A stretch of 64,000 nt of DNA from Rudanella sp031411995 (GTDB lineage: Bacteria > Bacteroidota > Bacteroidia > Cytophagales > Spirosomataceae): NCBI GenBank assembly GCA_031411995.1, contig JANOCD010000133.1, positions 70,568 to 134,567 of the forward strand, in the 5' to 3' direction. Numbering within the stretch: position 1 is the first letter of the stretch; every line of letters begins with the position of its first letter. The notes below the pieces were generated by a model that searched no databases, had not been told where the DNA came from, and saw only the letters and a program-made list of their open reading frames with translations. Positions 1 to 8,514 of the stretch are shown piece by piece. The translations under genes were made by a program, and so were the position numbers.

Positions 1-1
1 G

Positions 2-1606
2 TTTGTGGAACATCCCGATGGTATTGATGCTGACTCGTTTGGCAACGATCTGTTGGTACTCCGAAAGCACCATTTGGCTCTTGTGCAGCAGTTGGAAGCC
101 GACAGTCTGGCCCAAACGCTCATCAGCCGTCGGCTCGAAAACCTGCAATCGTTCGAGGGAATCGAGCAGTATCCGTTGCCCAAACACTTCAAAGGTGTGC
201 TGCGTCCGTATCAGCAGGCTGGCTACGACTGGATGAACTTTCTGCGGCAGTTTCGGTTTGGCGGATGCCTCGCCGATGACATGGGCCTGGGCAAAACCGT
301 GATGACGCTGGCGATGCTTCAGGCCCAGAAAGAATCGGCCAGTGTGGGTAAAGATGGCCGCGATGATGCCGCCCGGCCAACCTTGCTCGTGATGCCGACA
401 TCGCTACTGTATAACTGGGAACTGGAAGCCCGCAAATTCACGCCTAACCTCCGGGTGATGTCATACACGGGTACGTACCGCGACAAAAATACGGCCCAAT
501 TTGATGGTTACGACCTGATTTTGACCTCTTACGGTATTGTCCGGATCGACATTGACCTGTTGCGAACATACCGGTTCAACTACGTGATTCTGGATGAGTC
601 GCAGGCCATCAAGAACCCATCCTCGCACATTACAAAGGCCGTTATGCACCTTAGTTCGGCCAATCGCCTGATTTTGACCGGAACGCCTTTAGAGAACAGC
701 ACGATGGATTTGTGGAGTCAAATGACGTTCATAAACCCCGGATTGTTGGGGAGTCAGTCGTTTTTCCGGAACGAGTTTCAGGTGCCCATCGAGAAGCGAA
801 ACGACGAGCAAAAAACACAGCGGCTCTATGGCCTGATCAAGCCGTTTATGCTTCGGCGCAACAAATCGCAGGTGGCCACCGACCTGCCCGCCAAGGTCGA
901 AAGTATATTGTTTTGCGAGATGACCACCGATCAGGAGCAACAGTATGAGGAAGCCAAATCGTATTACCGTAACCTGATTCTGGAACGTATCGAAGAAGAG
1001 GGCATGGCTAAATCACAGATGGTGGTGTTGCAGGGCCTGACCAAACTGCGTCAGATTGCCAACCACCCCCGCATGATCGACGAGACTTACGAGGGCGATT
1101 CGGGCAAGCTGGACGATGTGCTGATGCGGCTCGGAATTGCAATGGCCGAGGGGCACAAAATTCTGGTATTCAGTCAGTTTGTGAAGCACCTGAGCGTGAT
1201 TCGGGAATACTTGAAAGAGAAACAGATTCAGTATGCTTATCTGGATGGCTCCACCTCCGACCGTCAACAACAGGTTGAATTGTTCCAGACCGACGATTCG
1301 GTGAAGCTCTTTTTGATTTCGCTCAAGGCGGGCGGGCAGGGACACAACCTCACTGCAGCCGATTATGTGTTTATTCTGGACCCCTGGTGGAACCCCGCCA
1401 GCGAGGCTCAGGCGGTGGATCGCGCCCACCGGATTGGCCAGCAAAAGCCGGTGTTTACCTACAAGTTTATCTCGAAAAACACCGTTGAAGAGAAAATTCT
1501 GGCCCTGCAACGCTCCAAGCAAAAATTGGCCAGCGATCTCATCACCACCGAAGACGGGTTTGTGAAATCGCTGACCAAAGAAGACGTGCTGGCTCTGCTG
1601 GAATAA
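2..1606 (+). CDS. SNF2-family DEAD/DEAH-like helicase, C-terminal part (5' end outside window)
   Basis: The reading frame is open from the window edge, so the N-terminus is missing; 534 codons are visible. It holds a complete SNF2 ATPase core. Counting from the GTG at 5, these are motif I DDMGLGKT (about 91-98), motif II DESQ (197-200), motif III LTGTP (224-228), and a second RecA lobe ending in the motif VI stretch AVDRAHRIGQ (470-479). Proteins of this type are ATP-driven DNA translocases that remodel protein-DNA complexes; the Bacteroidota versions usually carry an N-terminal SWIM zinc finger or helicase-associated region, which would lie upstream of the window. The next gene converges on it about 100 bp away. 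The family is certain; the cellular role is not known from sequence. Confidence 0.95.
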   Translation, partial: FVEHPDGIDADSFGNDLLVLRKHHLALVQQLEADSLAQTLISRRLENLQSFEGIEQYPLPKHFKGVLRPYQQAGYDWMNFLRQFRFGGCLADDMGLGKTVMTLAMLQAQKESASVGKDGRDDAARPTLLVMPTSLLYNWELEARKFTPNLRVMSYTGTYRDKNTAQFDGYDLILTSYGIVRIDIDLLRTYRFNYVILDESQAIKNPSSHITKAVMHLSSANRLILTGTPLENSTMDLWSQMTFINPGLLGSQSFFRNEFQVPIEKRNDEQKTQRLYGLIKPFMLRRNKSQVATDLPAKVESILFCEMTTDQEQQYEEAKSYYRNLILERIEEEGMAKSQMVVLQGLTKLRQIANHPRMIDETYEGDSGKLDDVLMRLGIAMAEGHKILVFSQFVKHLSVIREYLKEKQIQYAYLDGSTSDRQQQVELFQTDDSVKLFLISLKAGGQGHNLTAADYVFILDPWWNPASEAQAVDRAHRIGQQKPVFTYKFISKNTVEEKILALQRSKQKLASDLITTEDGFVKSLTKEDVLALLE

Positions 1607-1708
1607 GCCTGTTTTGTCTATGCTTCCACCAGTTCCGGTTGATCGCGGTTAGCCGATGCTTTAGTCTCGTGGCTCCGGTAGAACACGTAGAAAATCAGAG
1701 AAAGTCTT

Positions 1709-3949
1709 CTACAATTTTTCGACAATAAAATCCGTCATCATCTGGTATAAATGCTGACGGGTGTTGCCACCGTATATGCCGTGGTTGCGGTTGGGGTAAT
1801 AGAACGAACGGAAAGGCCGCCCGGCTGCCACCAGCGCGTTCACAAACTCAACGGAGTTCTGAAAATGCACGTTGTCGTCGCCCGTGCCGTGAATGAGCAG
1901 AAAATCGCCCCGCAGTTTGTCGGCATGGGTCACGGGCGAGTTATCATCATAGCCGCCAGGGTTATCCTGCGGGCGTTTCAGGTAGCGTTCGGTGTAGATC
2001 GTGTCGTAGAAACGCCAGTTCGTGACGGGTGATACCGAGATGCCCGTTTTGAACACGTCGGCACCGAGGGTCATGCACAGGGCGGTCATGTAGCCACCGT
2101 AGCTCCACCCCCAGATGCCCACACGACCGGGGTCAACATAGGGCAGGGTTTTCAGGTATTTGGCTGCGTCGATCTGATCCTGCGTTTCGAGTTTACCCAA
2201 CTGCCCATAGGTGACTGTTCGGAAGGCATTGCCCCGCGCGCCTGTCCCCCGGTTATCCACCGACACAATTACGTAGCCTTTCTGAGCCAACAACTGATAC
2301 CAGAAATAATCGCGGCTATCCCATTCATTCTTAACCGTTTGTGAACCCGGTCCGCCATACACGAACATCAATACGGGGTGTCGCTTCGTGCTGTCGAAGT
2401 TAGCCGGGCGAATCATCCAGGCATTGAGCCGCTCGCCAGAAGGGGTTGGCACTGTGAAAAACCGCTTGGGCGAAATCTGGTAAAGATTCAGTCGCCGACG
2501 CAGATTCTCATTGGTTTCCAGTGTTCTGACAGGTTTCAGATCGGCGTTGGCAGCCCGGAACAAACTCACCGTCAGGGGCGAGTTGGCCGACGTGTGTGAG
2601 AGCAGATAATAGGCAAAATCGGGGCTGAAATTGGCCGAATAGGTTCCCTTTCCCAAACTCAGCCGCTGCTTGTTGCGCCCATCCAAACCAATGCGGAACA
2701 GGTGTTTTTCAACAGGCGATATTTCTGCCGAGAGGTAATAAGCCGTTTGGCTTTTCTCGTCCACACCCAGCAGGTTCAGAATTTCGTAGTTACCACTTGT
2801 GATCGGGCCAAGCAACGTGCCGTTCATGTCGTAGCGATACACATGCTTGAAACCACTGCGTTCGCTTGTCCAGATAAACGTCTTACCATCAGCCAAATAA
2901 GTCAGGTCATCCGTAAATTCCAGATCAACGTAACTGGGTTGCCCACCCAGCACATTGTTGGCGGTTTCGGTCAAAACAACCGTTGATTTGCCGGTTGTAG
3001 CATCGGCATGGAGCAAATCGAGTTGGGTTTGCAGCCGGTTCAACCGCCGAACCGACAGCAGGTTCGGGTTTTGGGTCCACTGAATCCGGGGCAGGTAAAT
3101 GTCTGTGTCCGTTCCGGTATCGACTTTTACTTTCTGGCCCGTTACGGCATCGGCCACCCACACGCTCACCGTCGAGTTGTCTTCGCCCGCTTTGGGGTAT
3201 TTGAATTTGTAATCGGCAGGATATAACTCTCCCCAGGTCTGTATGTTATACTCCGGCACCAGAGTCTCATCGAACCGAATAAACGCCACTCGTCGACTAT
3301 CCGGCGACCATTCAAACGCCCGCGCCATGCTGAATTCTTCTTCATACACCCAGTCGGCCCCGCCGTTGATAATAGCGTTTTGTTTCCCATCGGTGGTCAA
3401 TTGTTTCTCGGCCATTGTCCCCAAATCGACCGTAAACAGGTTGTTGTCGCGCACAAACGCTACCCGTTTGCCATCGGGCGAGAAGGTAGCATACTGTTGT
3501 TTTTCGCCCCGGCTCAAAAGTCGTAATTGGCTCGTAGCCAGCTCATACACATAAAACGTGGCCCGGCTCGACCGGCGGTAAATGGGTTCTTCGGCGGTGG
3601 CCAACAGCAGTTTCTGCTCCGCCCCGGCGTACCGGTCGGCACTGAGTTGATAATCCTCAATGCTAATGGGTTGCCCGGCGGGGCGGGAGGTTCGTTCGTC
3701 AAATAGCGTGTCAATGGCCCGGCCATCGGTAATGGAGAACTTCACGACGCGCCCATCGGCAAGGGTCGTATAAAACCCACCCGATTTCATCCAGTTGACA
3801 CCCTGCACGGTTCGGGGCGCAAACGTGCCCGCATTGCGACCCCAAATGTCGTCTAAAGTAATTTGTTTGGGTGGCGCAATCTGGGCCTGACCAGCCAAAG
3901 CGGGCAACAGCAGCAACAGGCCAACCCGCAAACGAAACGAACGAAGCAT
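1709..3949 (-). CDS. Dipeptidyl peptidase IV-type serine peptidase (S9B)
   Basis: A 746-residue exported peptidase. Residues 1-22 form a signal peptide with a Leu-rich core ending AGQAQ. An eight-bladed propeller region (DPPIV_N) precedes a C-terminal alpha/beta-hydrolase domain. The catalytic Ser lies in GWSYGGY (Ser616), the Asp in GTGDDN (691/692) and the His in NRNHG (723). The double-Glu motif that binds the free N-terminus of substrates in DPP-IV enzymes is visible as WVYEEE (about 200-205), which favours DPP-IV over prolyl oligopeptidase or acylaminoacyl peptidase. It probably removes X-Pro or X-Ala dipeptides from peptides in the periplasm. It appears monocistronic. Confidence 0.93.
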   Translation of the reverse strand: MLRSFRLRVGLLLLLPALAGQAQIAPPKQITLDDIWGRNAGTFAPRTVQGVNWMKSGGFYTTLADGRVVKFSITDGRAIDTLFDERTSRPAGQPISIEDYQLSADRYAGAEQKLLLATAEEPIYRRSSRATFYVYELATSQLRLLSRGEKQQYATFSPDGKRVAFVRDNNLFTVDLGTMAEKQLTTDGKQNAIINGGADWVYEEEFSMARAFEWSPDSRRVAFIRFDETLVPEYNIQTWGELYPADYKFKYPKAGEDNSTVSVWVADAVTGQKVKVDTGTDTDIYLPRIQWTQNPNLLSVRRLNRLQTQLDLLHADATTGKSTVVLTETANNVLGGQPSYVDLEFTDDLTYLADGKTFIWTSERSGFKHVYRYDMNGTLLGPITSGNYEILNLLGVDEKSQTAYYLSAEISPVEKHLFRIGLDGRNKQRLSLGKGTYSANFSPDFAYYLLSHTSANSPLTVSLFRAANADLKPVRTLETNENLRRRLNLYQISPKRFFTVPTPSGERLNAWMIRPANFDSTKRHPVLMFVYGGPGSQTVKNEWDSRDYFWYQLLAQKGYVIVSVDNRGTGARGNAFRTVTYGQLGKLETQDQIDAAKYLKTLPYVDPGRVGIWGWSYGGYMTALCMTLGADVFKTGISVSPVTNWRFYDTIYTERYLKRPQDNPGGYDDNSPVTHADKLRGDFLLIHGTGDDNVHFQNSVEFVNALVAAGRPFRSFYYPNRNHGIYGGNTRQHLYQMMTDFIVEKL

Positions 3950-4062
3950 ACGTGGAAACGTCTAAAAAAACCAGCCCCGCTAGTGGAGTTGGACAGATGG
4001 TAAAAGTACAAAAAAAGCCCGGCCTTTCTCAAGCCGGGCCATATACTATCATGTCTCCTGTC

Positions 4063-4638
4063 TTACTTCGTCGCGGCCGCTTCTATCAGCAGGCTCTTGC
4101 GTTTAAGAATTGTCTCCATAAACCGGATGTCGTGGTCGCTGGTGAAAATGCTAAAGGGCAGGTATAGAAATTGCGCTTTGGCCAGGCCCCGCGTCACGAA
4201 CTTGGCGAACCAATTGGCCTTCACATTTTTCAGGGCCGCTTCGTTGTCGAGGTAGAAAATGTAAGCGGTTTTGCCTTTTTCAACAGCCTTGATCTGATCC
4301 CATTTCAGCAAACCGCCTTCTTTGGCGTTGATGCGCATCAGAATCTGGCGGCTGTCGATTTCATACACATACTTCTCGAACAGTGGCTTGCTCTGCTCCA
4401 TCTGCGAGATGCCCGTGATCTGAATGGCCCAAAACAGTACATACAGAATAGTGAGTACAAAAATCACCACGTAAATCCAGATGTTGGGATAAACACCCGT
4501 GATGCCCAGAATGGCATTAATGAAAATGAAAGCGATGGGAATGAAAATGTACTTCCAGTTGTCGCGGAGCCATTGCTTCAACGCGACGTTGATGTACGTT
4601 TTCTGGTCAATAGCGTATCGTTTGGTCTTAACAATCAT
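4063..4638 (-). CDS. YcxB-like membrane protein
   Basis: The 191-residue product starts at the ATG at 4638 (MIVKTKRYAID). A longer frame would run into the upstream oxidoreductase gene and lacks a sensible start. Two closely spaced hydrophobic helices (about residues 27-70) are followed by a roughly 100-residue soluble domain containing LLKWDQIKAVEKGK and a hydrophobic LPFSIF stretch. This layout matches the YcxB-like family: a two-TM anchor plus a C-terminal PH-like fold of unknown function. It lies 46 bp downstream of the Old Yellow Enzyme gene on the same strand and could be cotranscribed. No catalytic motif is visible. Confidence 0.75.
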   Translation of the reverse strand: MIVKTKRYAIDQKTYINVALKQWLRDNWKYIFIPIAFIFINAILGITGVYPNIWIYVVIFVLTILYVLFWAIQITGISQMEQSKPLFEKYVYEIDSRQILMRINAKEGGLLKWDQIKAVEKGKTAYIFYLDNEAALKNVKANWFAKFVTRGLAKAQFLYLPFSIFTSDHDIRFMETILKRKSLLIEAAATK

Positions 4639-4684
4639 GTTGCCTAAAAATGAAGGCACAAAGATAAGCGGTGAAACCGTTCCA

Positions 4685-5752
4685 TCACCGTTTTGCCCGT
4701 TGGTATTGCACCGGCCACACAATGTCGTCGCCGAGTTCGCGGGCGGCATGGAGTGGGAAATAGGGGTCGCGGAGGAGTTCGCGGGCTAACAAAATCAGGT
4801 CGGCTTGCCCGGCGGTCAAGATGGTCTCGGCTTGTTGGGCGGTGGTGATCAGGCCCACAGCTCCGGTTGGAAGGCCGGTTTCGCGTTTAATCTGTTCGGC
4901 AAAAGGCACCTGATAGCCGGGAACGAGCGGAATTGTGGCTTTCTGCACATTGCCACCCGATGAGCAGTCGATCAGGTCAACGCCATCTTGTTTCAACAAA
5001 GCCGAAAAGCGCACCGAGTCCTCGATTGTCCAGCCACCTTCTGTCCAGTCGGAGGCCGAAATCCGCACAAAAACGGGCAGATCATCAGGCCAGATGCCCC
5101 GCACATCCTGCACAATTTCGCGGGCAAACCGAACCCGGTTCTCAAAGGAGCCACCGTATTCGTCGGTGCGATGGTTGCTGATAGGCGACAAAAACTCGTG
5201 GAGCAAATAGCCGTGGGCCGTGTGAACCTCAATCACTTTGAAACCGGCGGCCAACGCCCGAACGGCTGCGGATTTGAAGTCGGCGCGGATTTTAGCCATA
5301 CCCTCCGCATCTAATTCGGTAGGCAGCAGGCCATCCTCGGCAAACGGAATGGCACTGGGGCCAACTGTTTGCCAGCCATCGGGTTCGTCTGTAAAAACGG
5401 GTTTGCCCCCTTCCCAGGGGCGGGTGTGGCTGGCTTTTCGGCCTGCGTGCGCCAACTGAATACCGGCAACAGACCCGTTTTCGGTCAGGAAATCGACAAT
5501 GCGTTTCAGCCCGGTAATATGCCCATCGTCCCACAAACCGAGGTCGTGCGCCGTGATGCGGCCTTCGGGCGAAACGGCGGCTGCTTCGGTAATTACCAGA
5601 CCCGCACCCCCGACGGCCCTGCTCCCCAAATGCACCAGATGCCAGTCGCTACTGAACCCGTCGAGGCTCGAATACTGGCACATGGGTGAAACAGCAATTC
5701 GGTTCCTGATGGTAACTCCTCGCAGCGAAAGCGGAGAAAAAAGCATTGACAT
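4685..5752 (-). CDS. namA: NADPH dehydrogenase, Old Yellow Enzyme family (YqjM/NamA-like)
   Basis: A 355-residue FMN-dependent ene-reductase of the short thermophilic-like OYE class. Visible signatures are the redox-tuning Cys25 in SPMCQYSS, GIQLAHAGRKAS (98-109), the substrate-binding His pair HTAH (177/180), LLHEFLSP, and DEYGGSFENR (197-206). Such enzymes reduce the C=C bond of alpha,beta-unsaturated carbonyls and nitro compounds in the cytoplasm, usually as part of oxidative or electrophile stress defence. The start is the first of two nearby ATGs (MSM). Length and motifs are normal for the family. Confidence 0.93.
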   Translation of the reverse strand: MSMLFSPLSLRGVTIRNRIAVSPMCQYSSLDGFSSDWHLVHLGSRAVGGAGLVITEAAAVSPEGRITAHDLGLWDDGHITGLKRIVDFLTENGSVAGIQLAHAGRKASHTRPWEGGKPVFTDEPDGWQTVGPSAIPFAEDGLLPTELDAEGMAKIRADFKSAAVRALAAGFKVIEVHTAHGYLLHEFLSPISNHRTDEYGGSFENRVRFAREIVQDVRGIWPDDLPVFVRISASDWTEGGWTIEDSVRFSALLKQDGVDLIDCSSGGNVQKATIPLVPGYQVPFAEQIKRETGLPTGAVGLITTAQQAETILTAGQADLILLARELLRDPYFPLHAARELGDDIVWPVQYQRAKR

Positions 5753-5800
5753 GGTTTCGTTGTTGGTTCATTAATCAACACGGCCTGTCTGCCTGTTCGT

Positions 5801-6256
5801 TCACCCTTTTCGCAAATGCAGCGTGTTAATCAAAAGCCGGTTGTGTGAGTCCTGCTTCATGAGCATATAGACCGAAAATCGTTGACCACCTGTCTGATAG
5901 AGGCCCGTCACGTAGCGCAATCGAGCCGAACCACCCTGATATACATACTGAAAATTTTGGGGCGGGTGTTTTTTGAAAAACGTACTTAAAATCAGTTCAG
6001 CATGTTTGGCCCGGACTTCTGAGAAATCAACTGCTTCGGTGTCGATAAATAACTCCAGTTGATCATCAAAATATTCTGCCAAATTTTGGGCGCTACCCGA
6101 ACGAAAAGAAGACTTAATTTCCTCATTTACTGACTTGTCGGTACTGCCCGCAGTCAGGTTTGATGTCCATATCGGTACGGCCTCAAGTGGAGCTGCAAGG
6201 CCTGCGCTCAGACACTGGCAACACATGATCATCAGAAATATTTTACTTGTTTTCAT
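5801..6256 (-). CDS. DUF4783 family secreted protein
   Basis: The 151-residue protein has an N-terminal signal peptide (about 1-22, rich in Cys and Leu). The remainder resembles DUF4783, a Bacteroidota-specific small periplasmic family with an NTF2-like fold: an N-terminal helix (INEEIKSSF-like), a core with FKKHP, and a closing strand FSVYMLMKQ. Function is unknown. It is divergent from the PyrR-like gene and 48 bp downstream of the start of the OYE gene, with which it may share a transcript in the same direction. Confidence 0.7.
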   Translation of the reverse strand: MKTSKIFLMIMCCQCLSAGLAAPLEAVPIWTSNLTAGSTDKSVNEEIKSSFRSGSAQNLAEYFDDQLELFIDTEAVDFSEVRAKHAELILSTFFKKHPPQNFQYVYQGGSARLRYVTGLYQTGGQRFSVYMLMKQDSHNRLLINTLHLRKG

Positions 6257-6365
6257 ACGGATTGACTATTTATAGTTACTTTCTAGTTGGCGAAAATTGT
6301 GCCAAACCCTGTGCCAATCAATCAGAAAAGTCGCGAATTTTGTATTTCGATTTATACACCCCCCT

Positions 6366-6869
6366 ATGTCATCGCAACCAATTCTTTCCGCCGAACAACT
6401 TCGCCAGAAGATTCGGCGTATTGCCTTCCAGATTTATGAGAACAATTTTGACGAGCAAGCTGTGGTTCTGGCGGGCATTGCGGGTGAGGGTTATGTGTTT
6501 GCCGAACGCCTTCACGACGAACTGAGACAGATTGCTCCCTTCACGATAACCCTGCTGAAAATTAGCCTGGATAAGTCGAAGACTATCCAGTCGCCCATTC
6601 AACTGGATGTGTCGGCTACAGAACTGACTGATAAGGTAGTAGTGGTTTTAGACGACGTACTGTATACGGGCCGGACACTCGCTTTTTGCCTTCAGCCTTT
6701 TTTGAATGTGCTGGTCCGAAAATTGCAGGTGGCAGTGCTCGTTGATCGCAACCACCCCCGCTACCCCGTTGCTGCCGATTATAAAGGCTACGAACTGTCG
6801 ACCACCCTCACCGAACATGTCGACGTGGTGTTGAGCGACCCAGAACGAGAAGGAATTTATTTGCGGTAA
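6366..6869 (+). CDS. PyrR-like phosphoribosyltransferase
   Basis: A 167-residue type I phosphoribosyltransferase. The start is the ATG at 6366 (MSSQPILSAEQL); the frame is open further upstream but gives a non-homologous N-terminus. The PRPP-binding loop VVLDDVLYTGRT is at 93-104, and the PPi-loop region (LAGIAGEG) is at 35-42. The overall pattern is closest to PyrR, the bifunctional pyr operon attenuation protein/uracil phosphoribosyltransferase. No pyr genes are adjacent, so a regulatory role here is unproven; it may act as a stand-alone nucleotide salvage enzyme. Confidence 0.85.
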   Translation: MSSQPILSAEQLRQKIRRIAFQIYENNFDEQAVVLAGIAGEGYVFAERLHDELRQIAPFTITLLKISLDKSKTIQSPIQLDVSATELTDKVVVVLDDVLYTGRTLAFCLQPFLNVLVRKLQVAVLVDRNHPRYPVAADYKGYELSTTLTEHVDVVLSDPEREGIYLR

Positions 6870-6880
6870 ACGTTTATTCA

Positions 6881-6992
6881 TGTAGAGACGCAAAATTTTG
6901 CGGCTCATATGCGTCAGCAAAATTTCAATAAAATGCCGGTCATGAGACGCAAAATCTGCCGGTCATCAGACGCAAAATTTTGCGTCTCTACA
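6881..6992. repeat. Long inverted repeat between convergent genes
   Basis: The 22-bp arms 6881-6902 and 6971-6992 are perfect reverse complements. The right arm overlaps a 20-bp perfect palindrome (6968-6987, core GCAAAATTTTGC). Inside are two direct copies of a 22-bp unit (6934-6955 and 6957-6978, one mismatch). The TAG stop codon of the ADC-like gene (6988-6990) lies inside the right arm, so the repeat contributes coding sequence. It could serve as a bidirectional terminator or be a palindromic mobile repeat (REP/MITE-like). Confidence 0.85.
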
Positions 6993-7644
6993 ACAAAACC
7001 TCCGGCACCGGAAATGCCATGGTGAAATCCTCCACAGCTATGGTGCTTAGAATGGTGCCTTGCCGCAGGTCGGGGAAATAGGCAGGGTCAATAACTACCT
7101 CGCTAAGAGAGGCTAAACGTCCTTTTCCGGTGGCTTCGGGTTTAGTTAGCAGCAGGTTGCCCCGGCTTTGCTGCATCACTTTGAAAGCAGGCAGCAGCTT
7201 GGTGGAGACCGGAAATCGGAAACTCCAGGGCTTCACCCGCGCCGAAAAAAATTGCCGACCTCCATGGCTTACCTCGAACACCCGCGTTCCATTGGGCAAG
7301 GTGGTGATGTTGAAATCAGCGAGTTCTTTCGGGATTCCCCAATTTTCGATGCCGTTCCAGACGCTGTCATTACTGGATACGTATATTTTCGAGATCGAGA
7401 AGGTGTTTTGTCCGCCGAGCTTAAACACGCCCGGAATAAACAGCAACTCCCGGTATGGCCCCACCCCCGATGTGTGATAATCGACCAGCATAACCGTGCC
7501 AACATAACCCCGATAACCATCGCATTGAAAATCGGCCAGAAAACCATGTTTGCGCACAAACGCTTCGGAGAAATGCACAATCATAACCACTCCATCGCCA
7601 TGCAGTGTCCAGGGAGCGGGGGCTATTTGGGTTTCAGGTTGCAT
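6988..7644 (-). CDS. Acetoacetate decarboxylase-like protein
   Basis: A 218-residue protein of the acetoacetate decarboxylase (ADC) fold. Typical features are GPYRELLFIPG (about 62-72) and NWGIPKELADF (101-111), corresponding to the ADC stretch that carries the Schiff-base lysine. Here Lys106 is followed by Glu107, whereas true ADC has two adjacent lysines there, the second tuning the first. Acetoacetate decarboxylation is therefore doubtful and a different decarboxylase, aldolase-dehydratase or ligand-binding role is possible. No solventogenic or ketone genes are nearby. Confidence 0.72.
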   Translation of the reverse strand: MQPETQIAPAPWTLHGDGVVMIVHFSEAFVRKHGFLADFQCDGYRGYVGTVMLVDYHTSGVGPYRELLFIPGVFKLGGQNTFSISKIYVSSNDSVWNGIENWGIPKELADFNITTLPNGTRVFEVSHGGRQFFSARVKPWSFRFPVSTKLLPAFKVMQQSRGNLLLTKPEATGKGRLASLSEVVIDPAYFPDLRQGTILSTIAVEDFTMAFPVPEVLL

Positions 7645-7722
7645 CGCTTTAGAATTGGTGGTTTCGTTCGCTGAAACCTATTGCGTCATAATGAGTTATA
7701 ACAAGATTACTCAACACACGAT

Positions 7723-8514
7723 ATGCGGGCTTTGCTTTTGTTCTTCCTGGGGGCCACTATTGGCTTATCCGGTCGTGGGCAGTCTCTTCCAACTGCCGGA
7801 GCCGACACCTTGAAGCCCGGTGAGAATGAACACCCCAATAAAGCCAAATTTATTCCCGAAACCGATCAGCGGTTCTTCTTTTTTAAGAACCCAGCTACCA
7901 ACGAACGGGCGCGTACCAATGTTTGGGGCGCACGAGTTGGTTTTTTATTGCCCAGTAATGTGAAAGTAGGCGTTGGGTATTACTTCACCAATCAGCGGTC
8001 GGGTGGGCAGTGGGATGGCCTGAACATTCGTACCCGACGATTAGCCTACGGTACTGCTTATGTGGAACCCTATTTCTTTCGGCGAAAATACTGGGAACTA
8101 AGCACCCCTTTCGAATTTGGTTTCGGCACGGCCCGCTATGAACTGGAAGAGAGCCAGGAAAAAGAATGGGAAACTCGCCGGGTTTGGGCCATGCCGATGG
8201 GAGCAGGGGTGTCGTTTTCCGTTAAATTCCCGCCCATTGCTCACTTCAAACCAACCCGCTGGTTTGGCCTTAATTTAATGACGGGCTATCGACTAACAAT
8301 TCAGGGCCGGGTGCCGAGCAACCCAGGCACATTCAATGGATTGTATTATTCGTTAAGCCCTATCATTTTTCTGGATCGCTTCTACGAGGATTTCAGAACC
8401 TGGCGGAAACGGAAAACCGCTACCACCACTTCTCATATCCAGCCACTGGTTTCCAGCCCGATTTTGGTTCGAAGTGTTTCCACAACAAGGCTCCCACGTT
8501 GCGAAGCAGGGTGA
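7723..8514 (+). CDS. Secreted outer-membrane beta-barrel-like protein
   Basis: The 263-residue product has a signal peptide (about 1-19, ending GRGQS). Alternating aromatic/hydrophobic strands follow, for example VGVGYYF, AYVEPYFF, PFEFGFG and FGLNLMTGYRL, as expected for a small outer-membrane barrel. No named family was recognised. The last approximately 32 codons (8420-8514) lie antisense to the C-terminal part of the beta-lactamase-like gene and are not barrel-like (Ser/Thr/Arg-rich). The barrel may originally have ended near DRFYEDFRTW, with read-through after loss of a stop codon. Confidence 0.7.
   Translation: MRALLLFFLGATIGLSGRGQSLPTAGADTLKPGENEHPNKAKFIPETDQRFFFFKNPATNERARTNVWGARVGFLLPSNVKVGVGYYFTNQRSGGQWDGLNIRTRRLAYGTAYVEPYFFRRKYWELSTPFEFGFGTARYELEESQEKEWETRRVWAMPMGAGVSFSVKFPPIAHFKPTRWFGLNLMTGYRLTIQGRVPSNPGTFNGLYYSLSPIIFLDRFYEDFRTWRKRKTATTTSHIQPLVSSPILVRSVSTTRLPRCEAG

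Noticed and set aside
1013..1522. 169-codon minus-strand ORF
   Set aside because: Antisense to the second helicase lobe of the SNF2 gene.
1607..1708. Coding-like minus-strand tail (LIFYVFYRSHETKASANRD) after the DPP-IV gene
   Set aside because: About 27 codons with no start and no family match; it could be the end of a lost membrane protein gene, but the evidence is too thin.
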